This document shows positions 33,297 to 42,473 of a stretch of 64,000 bases of DNA, piece by piece. Origin of the DNA: Pseudomonadales bacterium (GTDB lineage: Bacteria > Pseudomonadota > Gammaproteobacteria > Pseudomonadales > Azotimanducaceae). The stretch covers positions 1,798,001 through 1,862,000 of the forward strand of contig JAWKZN010000001.1 of the NCBI GenBank assembly GCA_041395945.1. The letters run 5' to 3'. The stretch's first letter is position 1. Each line of letters starts with the position of its first letter. The translations under genes were made by a program, and so were the position numbers. The notes beneath the pieces were generated by a model. The model searched no databases and was not told the origin of the DNA. It worked only from the letters and a program-made list of their open reading frames with translations.

Positions 33297-36200
33297 GTTC
33301 GCCCGTCCGCAAGCGTTTCCCCATCGCGATCCGATAAAACACCGGCACCGCCACCAGGGTCAGCAGGGTGGCGAAAGCCAGCCCGCCCATGATGCATACG
33401 GCCATCTCCTTGAAGAAGGCGTCCCGCAGCAGGGGTGACATTCCGGCGATGGTGGTACCCGCCGCGAGCATCACCGGGCGCAGTCGACTCACACTCGCCT
33501 CCACCACCGTCGCCAGCGTCCACTCCCCTTCGTCGAGGCGTTTGTCGATCTCATCCACCAGCACGATGCAGTTCTTGATCAGCATGCCCGAGAGACTGAG
33601 GAATCCCAGAAACGATGGAAACGTGAACGCCAGATCCGTGGCGAGCAGACTCACCACCACCCCACAGACGATCATGGGCACCGTCAGCCAGATCACCAGC
33701 GGCTGTTTGATTCGGCCGAACATAAGCACGGTCACCAGCAGCATGATGGCGAGAGCGGTCGGAATCCGACTGTTCAGCGTGACCATTGCATCGCGATTGG
33801 CTTCGAACTCCCCGCCCCACTCCAGCGCGTAACCGGGGGGCAGCGGTATTGCCTCGACCTCTGCACGGACCTGATTGAACACCCGATTCGCATTGTGACC
33901 TGCCGGCGGGTTGGCTTGCGCTGCAATGGTGCGGGTGCGCTCGCGCCGGAATATCATGCTGTCTTCAGCCTCGAGCTCGATTCCTGAAATCACCTGGGCG
34001 AGCGGCACATAGGTCTGCTGGAACTGGCTCCACACCTGCCGGTTGCTGACTCCCTGCAGGGTGACGCGCTCTTTGAAGGGGGCACGGGCAACGATGGGCA
34101 GCAGATTCTCACCTTCCCGGAACAGGCCGATGCGCACCCCCGTGGTGGCGTAAGCGAGGCCCTGGGCGAGATCCCCCCGACTCACCCCCACCTGCCTGGC
34201 GCGAGCTTCATCAAAGCGCGGCACCAGGGCAATCTCCCGCTGGCGCCAGTCCGTTTTCCGATCGATGAGATCGTGGGCGAGATACACACCCAGCGCGCGA
34301 TCGGCCAGCGTGCGCAACTGATCGACATCCGGACCGGAAAAACGCGCCTCGATTTTCGAGGTCCCGCTGGGGGTGAACTCGGAGCGTCGCACGGTGATCT
34401 CCGCATCGATACTTTCCGCCTGCAGCAGGGCCAGCACCCGCGCCATGTCCGCATCGATCGTATTGAAGTCCGCGATCCGGATCACCAACTGTGCATAGGC
34501 GGGGTTCGGCTGTTCGGGACGCACCATGGAGGCGAAGCGGGTGGCGCCTGCGCCGATGAAACTCGAGATCGAGATCACTTCGGGATCCGCTGCGAGCATC
34601 GGTTCGAGCCGCTCTATCTCGGCCACCGTGGCGAGAATGTCCGTGCCCTGCGGCAGACGCAGGTCGACAAAAATCAGCGGCGAGTTGGTGGTGGGAAAGA
34701 ATCCCTGCTTCACATAACCAAAACCCCACAGACAGCTGAACGTAATGGTCACCAGCACCAGGGTCGCCAGCCAGGCGTGGCGCAGCGAAAAACCGATCAG
34801 ACGACGATAAGGCGCATAGCCCCAGCCGCTGTAGAGCACCCGCTCACTGCTGCCTTTTTCCACCTTGAGCAGATAACTGCCGAGCAGGGGTCCGACGGTA
34901 ACCGCCAGCACCCAGCTGAGCAGCAGCGAAATGGCGACCACCTGAAACAGGGAGCGCAGGAAATGCCCCGGATTGTCGTCTGCAAGTCCGATGGGCCCGA
35001 AGGCGGCGATGCCGATAATGGTGGCGCCCAGCAGGGGAAACTGGGTCCGGTGCACCGACTGTGCGGCCGCCTCCTTCGGTGAATAGCCGCGCTGCACGCC
35101 GGTCACCATGCCTTCCGCCACCACGATGGCGTTGTCCACCAGCATGCCCATGGCGATCATGAGTGCACCGAGGGAGATCCGCTGCAGTTCGATACCGGCG
35201 AAAGCCATGATGCACAGCGTGCCCAGCACGGTGAGCAGCAGCACGCTGCCCACCACGGTCCCGGCACGCCAGCCCATGAAGACACAGAGCGCTGCCACCA
35301 CGGTGAGCACAGACAGGCCGAGATTGATCAGGAATTCGCTCAGCGAGTGCTGCACCACCTGGTGCTGAGAGTAGATGGATGCATAGTTCACACCGATGGG
35401 GAGCTGATCGACAAGGGCGCGCATGCGGGCATCCACCGCCTGCCCGACTTCCACCACGTTTTCGTCGTCCACCACGGATACTCCCACAGTGAACACCCGC
35501 TCGCCCTGATGCCGGATGATCTGTGACGGCTGTTCCACCGCTTCCCGGGTGATGGTGGCAATCTCGGCCAGGCGCACAAACTCCACGCTGCCGGGCCGAC
35601 CAACCCGCATGTCGCCCACCGCGGCGACGCTGTCGAAAGCGAGCTCCGGCGCTATCCGCAGACGTCGCCCGCCAAACTCCACCGATCCTGCGGGCAACAC
35701 CTGGTTTTCTGCACCGATTCCCTGAAACAGCGCATCCAGAGGCAGCCCGAGTCGCACCCGGCGTTCATGGTCCAGTTCCACGAAGAGCGCTTCTTCCGGC
35801 ACACCCGCCGTGCTGACCTTGGCCACGTGGGGCACCGTGTTAAGACCGGTTTCCAGAAAGCGCGCCATATCCCGGATCTCACTCTCCCGGTAACCGGGTG
35901 TGGCAACGGCGTAAACAATTCCGTACACGTCGCCGAAATCGTCTTCGACCAGTGGGGTACCGGCACCGGGAGGCAGCCGCAGCGCGGCTTCTGATACACG
36001 GCGGCGCAGCTCGTCCCAGATCTGCTGCACTTCATCCTCGCCGTACTGTTCCTGTACTTCGACCTGAACTTCCGAGCGTCCGGCAAGTGACTTCGAGGTG
36101 AGGCGTTTGATATAGGGCAGTTCCTGCAGCGCCGCCTCGATCACATCGGTGACCTCCTGCTCGGTTTCCAGGGCAGACGCACCGGCGTAGGGGGTGATCA

Positions 36201-36342
36201 CATAGGCATGCTTCAAGGGAAATTTGGGATCCTCGAGGCGGCCGACGCTGTCGATACCCCACAGGCCACCGAGCAGACAGGCGAGGATGATCATCCAGGG
36301 ATAGAGGGGATGTTCTATGGAAATGCGGGCGACATTCACCAT
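33283..36342 (-). CDS. RND efflux permease (HAE1/AcrB-like)
   Basis: The 1,019-residue inner-membrane transporter has TM1 (HPLYPWMIILACLLGGLWG), a first large periplasmic loop, then the TM4 region with paired acidic residues typical of the proton relay (SLGALMIAMGMLVDNAIVVAEGMVTG). A second half repeats the layout and ends SLSGMLIKNCIVLVDEIDKRL. It is driven by proton uptake and forms a tripartite pump with the adjacent HlyD-type adaptor; no outer-membrane channel gene is here. The start is ATG 36342, 13 bp after the adaptor stop. Confidence 0.95.
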   Translation of the reverse strand: MVNVARISIEHPLYPWMIILACLLGGLWGIDSVGRLEDPKFPLKHAYVITPYAGASALETEQEVTDVIEAALQELPYIKRLTSKSLAGRSEVQVEVQEQYGEDEVQQIWDELRRRVSEAALRLPPGAGTPLVEDDFGDVYGIVYAVATPGYRESEIRDMARFLETGLNTVPHVAKVSTAGVPEEALFVELDHERRVRLGLPLDALFQGIGAENQVLPAGSVEFGGRRLRIAPELAFDSVAAVGDMRVGRPGSVEFVRLAEIATITREAVEQPSQIIRHQGERVFTVGVSVVDDENVVEVGQAVDARMRALVDQLPIGVNYASIYSQHQVVQHSLSEFLINLGLSVLTVVAALCVFMGWRAGTVVGSVLLLTVLGTLCIMAFAGIELQRISLGALMIAMGMLVDNAIVVAEGMVTGVQRGYSPKEAAAQSVHRTQFPLLGATIIGIAAFGPIGLADDNPGHFLRSLFQVVAISLLLSWVLAVTVGPLLGSYLLKVEKGSSERVLYSGWGYAPYRRLIGFSLRHAWLATLVLVTITFSCLWGFGYVKQGFFPTTNSPLIFVDLRLPQGTDILATVAEIERLEPMLAADPEVISISSFIGAGATRFASMVRPEQPNPAYAQLVIRIADFNTIDADMARVLALLQAESIDAEITVRRSEFTPSGTSKIEARFSGPDVDQLRTLADRALGVYLAHDLIDRKTDWRQREIALVPRFDEARARQVGVSRGDLAQGLAYATTGVRIGLFREGENLLPIVARAPFKERVTLQGVSNRQVWSQFQQTYVPLAQVISGIELEAEDSMIFRRERTRTIAAQANPPAGHNANRVFNQVRAEVEAIPLPPGYALEWGGEFEANRDAMVTLNSRIPTALAIMLLVTVLMFGRIKQPLVIWLTVPMIVCGVVVSLLATDLAFTFPSFLGFLSLSGMLIKNCIVLVDEIDKRLDEGEWTLATVVEASVSRLRPVMLAAGTTIAGMSPLLRDAFFKEMAVCIMGGLAFATLLTLVAVPVFYRIAMGKRLRTGELTQP

Positions 36343-36355
36343 GCAATCTGCCCCG

Positions 36356-37411
36356 CTAGATCCGGGTGACCGGTTCGCCCATTCTGCGAACCTGCATGCC
36401 GTCCTGGAGCTGGCTGGCACCCGCCGCCACGATCAGCTCGCCGTCGGCGAGACCGGTGGAGATTTCAACACCCTCTGCACCGGGATGACCAACGGTGACG
36501 GTACGCCGGCTGACCTGACTGCTTACCGGATCAAAAACCCAGACGAAGAAACTGCCATCCGGCGCACTCTGCAGCGCCGTGGTGGGGATCACGATCCCCG
36601 CTCCCGGACGCTCTCCCTGCAGTTCGACCCGTACCTGGGCCGTCATGCCCGGCAGCAGGTTGACATCGCCCGGGCGCGGCATGGAGAAGGTAACCTCGTA
36701 AGTCTGCGCCACCGGGTTGGCTTCGCCGCTGCGCTCCAGGAAAGTCAGGGGAAAGAGCCGCTCGGGCAGGAAGTCGAAGCGCGCGGTCAGGGAGACCACC
36801 GCCTCCGGAGTCACAGTGGCGATGAGCTGTTCGCTCACACTGGCGATCACCTTCAGTTCATTGAGATCAGAGAGCCTTGCGATTTTGTCGCCCACCCGGA
36901 TCCGGGTTCGATTGTCCACATAGCGGCGGGCCACATAGGCGTCAAAAGGTGCTGTGATCCGACTCTTCGCCAGCCGTTCCCTGGCCTGGGATAGCCGCAC
37001 CTGAGCCAGTTCAAACTGGGCCTCGGCATCGTCGACCACGGACTGGGCGATGCCGCGCTCGCGCAGCAGCGTCTGCTTGCGCTGCATGTCCTGGGTAGCC
37101 AGTCGCAGCTGCACCTGGGCCTCCTGCACCGCGAGTTCGAAATCCCGGGGATCCAGTGCCGCCACCAGGGCGCCTCTGGCGATGGCTTCACCTTCGCGAA
37201 TGGGCAGAAGCAACAGCGCCCCGTCGATTTCGAAGGACACATCCAGGGTCTGGGCGGCGTCGAGACGACCGACGAACTGATGAACGACCGTCTCCCGCTT
37301 CGCACTCACCTGGAACAGTTTCGCCGGGCGCACAGCCTGATCGGCAACCGGCGGTTCGGGTCTTTCACAGCCGGCCAGCAGCACACAGAGAACGGCAGCC
37401 AGCGCTCTCAA
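36356..37411 (-). CDS. RND periplasmic adaptor (HlyD/MFP family) lipoprotein
   Basis: The 351-residue protein begins with a lipoprotein signal (RALAAVLCVLLAGC, lipobox LAGC). The adaptor domains follow: barrel-sandwich (IDGALLLLPIREGEAIARGALVAALDP), a coiled-coil hairpin (about 100-150, VQLRLATQDMQRKQTLLRERG), lipoyl return (ITAPFDAYVARRYVDNRTRIRVGD) and the beta-barrel. The start is TTG 37411, overlapping the TetR stop in TTGA; longer in-frame extensions run antiparallel through TetR and are not real. It links the permease to an outer-membrane channel. Confidence 0.9.
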   Translation of the reverse strand: MRALAAVLCVLLAGCERPEPPVADQAVRPAKLFQVSAKRETVVHQFVGRLDAAQTLDVSFEIDGALLLLPIREGEAIARGALVAALDPRDFELAVQEAQVQLRLATQDMQRKQTLLRERGIAQSVVDDAEAQFELAQVRLSQARERLAKSRITAPFDAYVARRYVDNRTRIRVGDKIARLSDLNELKVIASVSEQLIATVTPEAVVSLTARFDFLPERLFPLTFLERSGEANPVAQTYEVTFSMPRPGDVNLLPGMTAQVRVELQGERPGAGIVIPTTALQSAPDGSFFVWVFDPVSSQVSRRTVTVGHPGAEGVEISTGLADGELIVAAGASQLQDGMQVRRMGEPVTRI

Positions 37412-37953
37412 GCCGCATGGTCCTTCGCCAGGTTCAGCAGATGCTGGTGGACCTGGTCGCGCTCGGCGAGCGAGAGGGGCAGCAGATCGAACATCTCGAG
37501 AAAACGCAGACCTTCCGTGGCGAGCAGCAGGGTCCAGCCCATTTCCTTTGGCGCACATCCGGCAGCCGCCTCCTCGAAGGCAACGCTCGCCGCTTCTCTG
37601 GCGGGGGCGAGCAGACCCGGATCCTCCGCTGCTGCGGCCAGAAACGCGCGGGACATGGCGCGCTCGACGGGTTGCTGATCGTATTCGCCGATGATACGGC
37701 CCATCAGTCGGGCATTGAGTGCCTCCGGATGATTCTTCTGATAGGCGTCGGCCCGGGCTGTGATCTCCTCGAGCAGGCGTTCCAGCATGCCTTCGAGCAG
37801 CGCCTGCTTCGAAGGAAAGTGATAGAGCACCCCACCCTTGGACAGGGAGGCTGCGGCCGCCACGGCATCCATGGTCAGATGTCCGGCACCGGCGGTTTTG
37901 ACGATGCCTGCGGCGGCAGCGAGAATGGCCGCGCGCTTGTTTCTGGCGTTCAT
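37408..37953 (-). CDS. TetR-family repressor of the efflux operon
   Basis: The 181-residue protein has an N-terminal HTH (RAAILAAAAGIVKTAGAGHLTMDAVAAAASLSKGGVLYHFPSKQALLEGML). An all-helical ligand domain follows, with the TetR_C-like tail. It is the first gene of the TetR-adaptor-permease unit and overlaps the adaptor by 4 nt, so it is probably autoregulatory and induced by pump substrates. ATG 37953 follows GGAGA. Confidence 0.93.
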   Translation of the reverse strand: MNARNKRAAILAAAAGIVKTAGAGHLTMDAVAAAASLSKGGVLYHFPSKQALLEGMLERLLEEITARADAYQKNHPEALNARLMGRIIGEYDQQPVERAMSRAFLAAAAEDPGLLAPAREAASVAFEEAAAGCAPKEMGWTLLLATEGLRFLEMFDLLPLSLAERDQVHQHLLNLAKDHAA

Positions 37954-38101
37954 CCGATGTCTCCGGCAATTGGCTTGGGACGTTACAGGTAAACCGTCCG
38001 GTCGGTACAGTAGCGAAGTCCAGGCGCTACTGGCAAGGGGGTTCGGACAGGGTTGATCAGAGCGTGGGCGAGGACCCGCGACCCCGGGCATCTCTCGGCA
38101 G

Positions 38102-39430
38102 CTAAGCGCGCGCTTCGAGGTCCGCCACGATCTGCGCGTGAGTCTTCGCATCGAGCCGATAAAACCCCGCCGCCAGGATCATCACCAGCATGATGGCCCC
38201 GGGTGCCAGGGTCATCATCAGGTGAATGGCGGACAGGGAAGTCCCGGACTGCTCGACATTGGCCACGTAACCAGCGAGAGCCATCACGCCCGCCACCCCC
38301 GCCCCGCCCAGCGCTTTGGCGAGCTTCTGAAAAAAGCTCGCGAAGGAAAAAATCGCACCGTCCGCCCGCAGTCCCGATCGCCACTGGGCATATTCCACCG
38401 TGTCCGGAATCATCGCCCAGCCGAGCACAGCGATCGGCGTGCCACCGAGGGCCATCACACAGGCCCAGAAAAATATCAGCGGCACCTGATCATAAGGAGT
38501 CACAAACATGCCGATGGAGCCGGCGATGGTAACAAGTGCCCCGACGACAATACCGCCCGCTTTACCGACACGGCGCGCAAGGGCAGGCACTGCCAGCAGA
38601 CCGACAAACATGACCGGCAGGGTGACACCGAAGAACAGCGGTATCAGATCTTCCCGGCCCAGGTTGTACTTGAAGAAATACACCGTCACCGTCTGACGGA
38701 TGGTGAAGGACAGCATGCCGCCGGTGAACAGCACCATCAGCACCATCAGGGGCGGATTGAGGAATACGGCTTTCAGACTGTCGGCAACCGACAGGCGCTG
38801 ATCGACCGGGGGCCGCACACGCTCTTCGGTGCTGACAAAGGTCGTGCAGAGCAGCAGCGTGGCAATCAGTGCAAACAGCACCATGGTGATCTGAAAACCC
38901 TGCGCGGGTGTTTCGAACCGGCCGACCAGCGGCATCATGCCCACCGACACCACATAGGCACCGGCAAACGCAAACGCCATGCGGATGGTCGACAGCAGGG
39001 TGCGTTCGTGGTGATCGCGGGTGAGCGACGCCGTGAGCGCCGAGTAAGGTATCCCCACCACGGTATAGGCGATGCCGAAGCCGACATAGGTCACGTAGGC
39101 CCACCAGATTTTGCCGCTGTCGCTGAGATCGGGCACGGTGAAGGTGAGAATGGCAATGATGCCCATGGGCACCGCGCCGAACAGCAGATAGGGCCGTAAC
39201 CGGCCCCAGCGGCTGCGGGTACGTTCGGCAATCATGCCCATCAGCGGATCGGTGACCGCATCCACGATTCGGGCCACCAGAAACACACCACCGGCCACCG
39301 CCGGGGACAGTCCGAACACGTCCGTGTAGAAATACAGCAGGAACGTCATCGTGGTGATGAAGTACAGATTGATACCGAGATCGCCTGCGCCATAGCCGAT
39401 CCGCTGCGCCGGGGTAAGCGCCTGGGTCAT
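38102..39430 (-). CDS. GPH-type cation symporter (MelB-like MFS)
   Basis: The 442-residue membrane protein has twelve predicted TM helices and the GPH signature GAGDLGINLYF at the start. DAVTDPLMGMIAERTRSRWGRLRPYLLFGAVP marks the cytoplasmic loop 2-3. Family members move glycosides, pentosides, hexuronides or other organic anions with Na+ or H+. It is the last of three genes (deacylase, CoA transferase, transporter), which suggests it imports the substrate of those enzymes. Confidence 0.93.
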   Translation of the reverse strand: MTQALTPAQRIGYGAGDLGINLYFITTMTFLLYFYTDVFGLSPAVAGGVFLVARIVDAVTDPLMGMIAERTRSRWGRLRPYLLFGAVPMGIIAILTFTVPDLSDSGKIWWAYVTYVGFGIAYTVVGIPYSALTASLTRDHHERTLLSTIRMAFAFAGAYVVSVGMMPLVGRFETPAQGFQITMVLFALIATLLLCTTFVSTEERVRPPVDQRLSVADSLKAVFLNPPLMVLMVLFTGGMLSFTIRQTVTVYFFKYNLGREDLIPLFFGVTLPVMFVGLLAVPALARRVGKAGGIVVGALVTIAGSIGMFVTPYDQVPLIFFWACVMALGGTPIAVLGWAMIPDTVEYAQWRSGLRADGAIFSFASFFQKLAKALGGAGVAGVMALAGYVANVEQSGTSLSAIHLMMTLAPGAIMLVMILAAGFYRLDAKTHAQIVADLEARA

Positions 39431-39450
39431 GAACGTCTACTCACGATGGG

Positions 39451-40635
39451 TCAGATCACACCCTGCTCGCGCAGGCGGGCAATGCGCGCCGGCTCGATGC
39501 CGAAATCGGCGAGCACGTCAGCGGAATCCATGCCCGGATCCGGAGCGGCACGAGCAAAGGCTGCCGGGTGTGGGAACTGAGAAAGATTGATTGGGGAGCG
39601 CAGCAGGTGGATCTCGCCGAGGGCAGGATGCACGGCGGGCATGGCCATACCCAGATGGCGCACCTGGGGATCTTCATAGGCCTGGCCGATGTCGTTGATG
39701 GGCCCGCAGGGCACACCGGCGGCATTGAGTATCTCGACCAGTTCAGCGGTCGTGAACTCAGCCAGTACCGCATTCATGTCGGCCTTGAGCTGATCCTTGT
39801 GTTGCGCACGATCCCGGCCGGACTGATAGTCGGCATGTGCGAGCAGGTGATGCGCACCCAGGGCTTCGCAGAAACGCTGCCACAATCTGCCACTGGGGGC
39901 GGCGATGTTCACCAGTCCGTCCTTCGATTCGAACGTGCCCATGGGTACCTGGTAGGGGTGATCGTTGCCCTGCTGGTCCGGTATTTCGCCACTCATGGTG
40001 TAGCGGGCGCCCTGAAAATCGAGCTTGTTCATCATGGCTTCGAGCAGCGAGGTGTGTACCCACTGCCCTTCCCCCGTGCGCTCCCGGTGCAGCAGCGCGA
40101 GCAGTATGCCCTGACCGAGAAACATCCCGGCAGTGGTATCGGATATGGCGATGCCCACCCGCCAGGGTCCGCGGCCGGGCTCACCGGTCACCGACATGAG
40201 TCCGCTCAGGCCCTGCACGATCTGATCGACACCGGCGCGATCGCCATAGGGGCCATCCTGACCGAAGCCGGAAATGCTCGCATAGATGATGGCGGGATTG
40301 ACCTTGCGGACCGCGTCGTAGTCCACCCCGAGGCGATGCTTCACCTGGGATTTGAAGTTCTCGACGATCACATCACTGCCGGCCGCCAGTTCGAGGAACA
40401 CGGCGAGTCCGTCCGGATGCTTGAGGTCCAGGGACAGGCTGCGTTTGTTGCGGTGCAGGTTCTGTTCGTCGGGCCCGCGTCGCGCGCCGGTAATGGCAGC
40501 GCCGCCGTCGGCGGGGCGTTCAATGCGGATGACGTCCGCACCCCAGTCCGCCAGCAGACGCACCGCGGCGGGACCCGCCCGGGCATGGGTGAGATCCAGT
40601 ACCCGGATATGAGCCAGCGGACCGCTGCGGTTCAT
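39451..40635 (-). CDS. Family III CoA transferase (CaiB/BaiF)
   Basis: The 394-residue protein opens with IRVLDLTHARAGPAAVRLLADWGADVIRIERP. The family core is ENFKSQVKHRLGVDYDAVRKVNPAIIYASISGFGQDGPYGDRAGVDQIVQGLSGLMSVTGEPG, with the catalytic-type Asp in DQIVQ. Such enzymes move CoA between carboxylic acids to activate a substrate (carnitine, bile acid, oxalate and others). It is 45 bp downstream of the deacylase and 20 bp upstream of the symporter. Confidence 0.95.
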   Translation of the reverse strand: MNRSGPLAHIRVLDLTHARAGPAAVRLLADWGADVIRIERPADGGAAITGARRGPDEQNLHRNKRSLSLDLKHPDGLAVFLELAAGSDVIVENFKSQVKHRLGVDYDAVRKVNPAIIYASISGFGQDGPYGDRAGVDQIVQGLSGLMSVTGEPGRGPWRVGIAISDTTAGMFLGQGILLALLHRERTGEGQWVHTSLLEAMMNKLDFQGARYTMSGEIPDQQGNDHPYQVPMGTFESKDGLVNIAAPSGRLWQRFCEALGAHHLLAHADYQSGRDRAQHKDQLKADMNAVLAEFTTAELVEILNAAGVPCGPINDIGQAYEDPQVRHLGMAMPAVHPALGEIHLLRSPINLSQFPHPAAFARAAPDPGMDSADVLADFGIEPARIARLREQGVI

Positions 40636-40680
40636 GCCGAGCGCGCGGTGGCTTTGCCGCAGCCAGACATCACCGCTCGC

Positions 40681-42378
40681 TCACCGCAGCAGGCGACCTG
40701 GCAGTGCATCGGTGGCTTCCGCGTTCTGATAAGTGATCTCACCACTGACAATGGTTGCCAGATAGCCGTCGGCGCCCTGTTCGAGGCGCGCGCCACCCGT
40801 CGGCAGGTCGTGCACGATCCGCGGTGCGTGGGCGTTGAGTCTTTCGAAGTCGATCAGATTCACATCCGCCTTCTTACCCGGCACCAGCAGGCCGCGATCG
40901 GTCAGACCTACCGCCCGGGCAGTGTCATGGGACTGACGCTTCACCAGAGTGGTCAGATCGATGCCCTCGCCCCGGGTCCGATCCCGGCCCCAGTGGGTGA
41001 GCAGGGTAGTCACGAAACTGGCATCGCAGATGATGCCCACGTGCGCCCCGCCATCTCCAAGACCAGGCACCGTGTGTGCGTCGAGCAGCATGTCGCGGCA
41101 GCAGTCCAGATTGTTGTCTGCATAGTTCGCGAAGGGCGTGTAGAGAATCTGCCTGCCGCCATTTTCCAGCAGCAGGTCGTAGGCGAGATCCCAGGGATCG
41201 CGCCGCTCGCGCGCCGCGCGCGCGGCAATACTGTCTGCCGGATCGGGCTCGTAGTTGGGCGGATCACCCAGCACCCAGAGTTTGTTGCCGTCGCTCATCA
41301 TCCTGAACAGATTAGCGAAACCAGGGCTCGGAGTTTCGCTCAGGATCTGAGCACGGCGCGCGGGATCGCTCAGTGCCTTGATGCGTTCCGCCAGGGGCAG
41401 CTGTGCTACCGCCATATAGGAAGCGCGGCTGGTGAAGGGGTTGAGACTGCTGCTCAGCCCCAGAATGATGCCGATCGGACGCGGCGCAACCTGGCCGCGC
41501 ATTTCCAGTCCGCTGGCGTTGGCCGCGGTGATACGGTCGAGAATCCTGCGCCAGCCATTCGGACTCAATCCCTGGGCGAGGGAGATGGACATGGGTCGTC
41601 CGCTGGCTTTCGCCATCGCCTCCAGCAGGGAAAACTCCCCATCCAGATCGGCGAAATCCGAGATCATTTCCATCACCCCGCGACCGGCGTCGCGTAATCC
41701 TGAGGCAATGCCGGTGAGTTCATCGAGCTCGGCTGTCAGAGAAGGTGTGGGTGCACCCTTGCTGCTGCGGTGATTGAGTGTCCGGGAGGAGGAAAAGCCG
41801 ATTGCGCCCGCACGCATGGCTTCTGCAGTCAGGCGGCGCATCCCGGCGATGTCGTCGGCGGTTGCCGGTTCACGATCCGCTCCGCGCTGACCCATCACAT
41901 AGACGCGCAATGCACCGTGTGGCAGCTGGGCGCCAATGTCCATGTCGAAGCGACGCTGACTCAGAAAGTCCATGTACTGGGGAAAGGACTCCCAGGACCA
42001 GGGCACACCTTCATGGAGCACGGCACCGGGAATATCTTCCACCCCTTCCATGAGTTCTACGAGAAGCTCGTGATCGGTAGCGCGCACGGGGGCAAAGCCC
42101 ACACCACAATTGCCCATCACCACCGTGGTGACCCCGTGATGACTCGAAGGCGCGAGCCGATTGGACCAGGTCGCCTGTCCGTCGTAATGGGTGTGGATGT
42201 CGACGAAACCCGGGGTGACCAGCGCACCGGCAGCGTCCAGTTCCCGCCTGCCTTTACCGGACACCCTGCCCACTTCAGTGATGACGCCGTCGCGGATGGC
42301 CAGGTCCGCCTGTTGAGCGGGTCCGCCGGTGCCGTCGATGACGGTGCCGCCACGGATCACCAGATCCTGCTGTGACAT
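40681..42378 (-). CDS. N-acyl-D-amino-acid deacylase-like amidohydrolase
   Basis: The 565-residue metal-dependent hydrolase has VIRGGTVIDGTGGPAQQADLAIRDG and the metal motif PGFVDIHTHYDGQATW near 60-73. GVTTVVMGNCGVGFAPV, with its Cys, and the late metal Asp region SHDTARAVGLTDRG-LVPGKKADVNLIDFERL follow. It matches the D-aminoacylase branch of amidohydrolases. The first gene of the three-gene minus-strand unit, it diverges from the carboxylesterase gene by 95 bp. ATG 42378 follows GGGGA. Confidence 0.92.
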   Translation of the reverse strand: MSQQDLVIRGGTVIDGTGGPAQQADLAIRDGVITEVGRVSGKGRRELDAAGALVTPGFVDIHTHYDGQATWSNRLAPSSHHGVTTVVMGNCGVGFAPVRATDHELLVELMEGVEDIPGAVLHEGVPWSWESFPQYMDFLSQRRFDMDIGAQLPHGALRVYVMGQRGADREPATADDIAGMRRLTAEAMRAGAIGFSSSRTLNHRSSKGAPTPSLTAELDELTGIASGLRDAGRGVMEMISDFADLDGEFSLLEAMAKASGRPMSISLAQGLSPNGWRRILDRITAANASGLEMRGQVAPRPIGIILGLSSSLNPFTSRASYMAVAQLPLAERIKALSDPARRAQILSETPSPGFANLFRMMSDGNKLWVLGDPPNYEPDPADSIAARAARERRDPWDLAYDLLLENGGRQILYTPFANYADNNLDCCRDMLLDAHTVPGLGDGGAHVGIICDASFVTTLLTHWGRDRTRGEGIDLTTLVKRQSHDTARAVGLTDRGLLVPGKKADVNLIDFERLNAHAPRIVHDLPTGGARLEQGADGYLATIVSGEITYQNAEATDALPGRLLR

Positions 42379-42473
42379 GATTGGTCCCCTTTTCCCCGGT
42401 TCAGCACCCGGCATTGTCGCACAGGGCCTCGGCATGTCTACAATGTGGCTCCGGAGAGACACCAGAGAACACC

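Noticed and set aside
36356..37969. A 537-residue frame for the HlyD adaptor with a long N-terminal extension
   Set aside because: The extra part lies on the same strand over the TetR gene in another frame, is Arg/Gly-rich nonsense, and the lipoprotein signal begins at TTG 37411.
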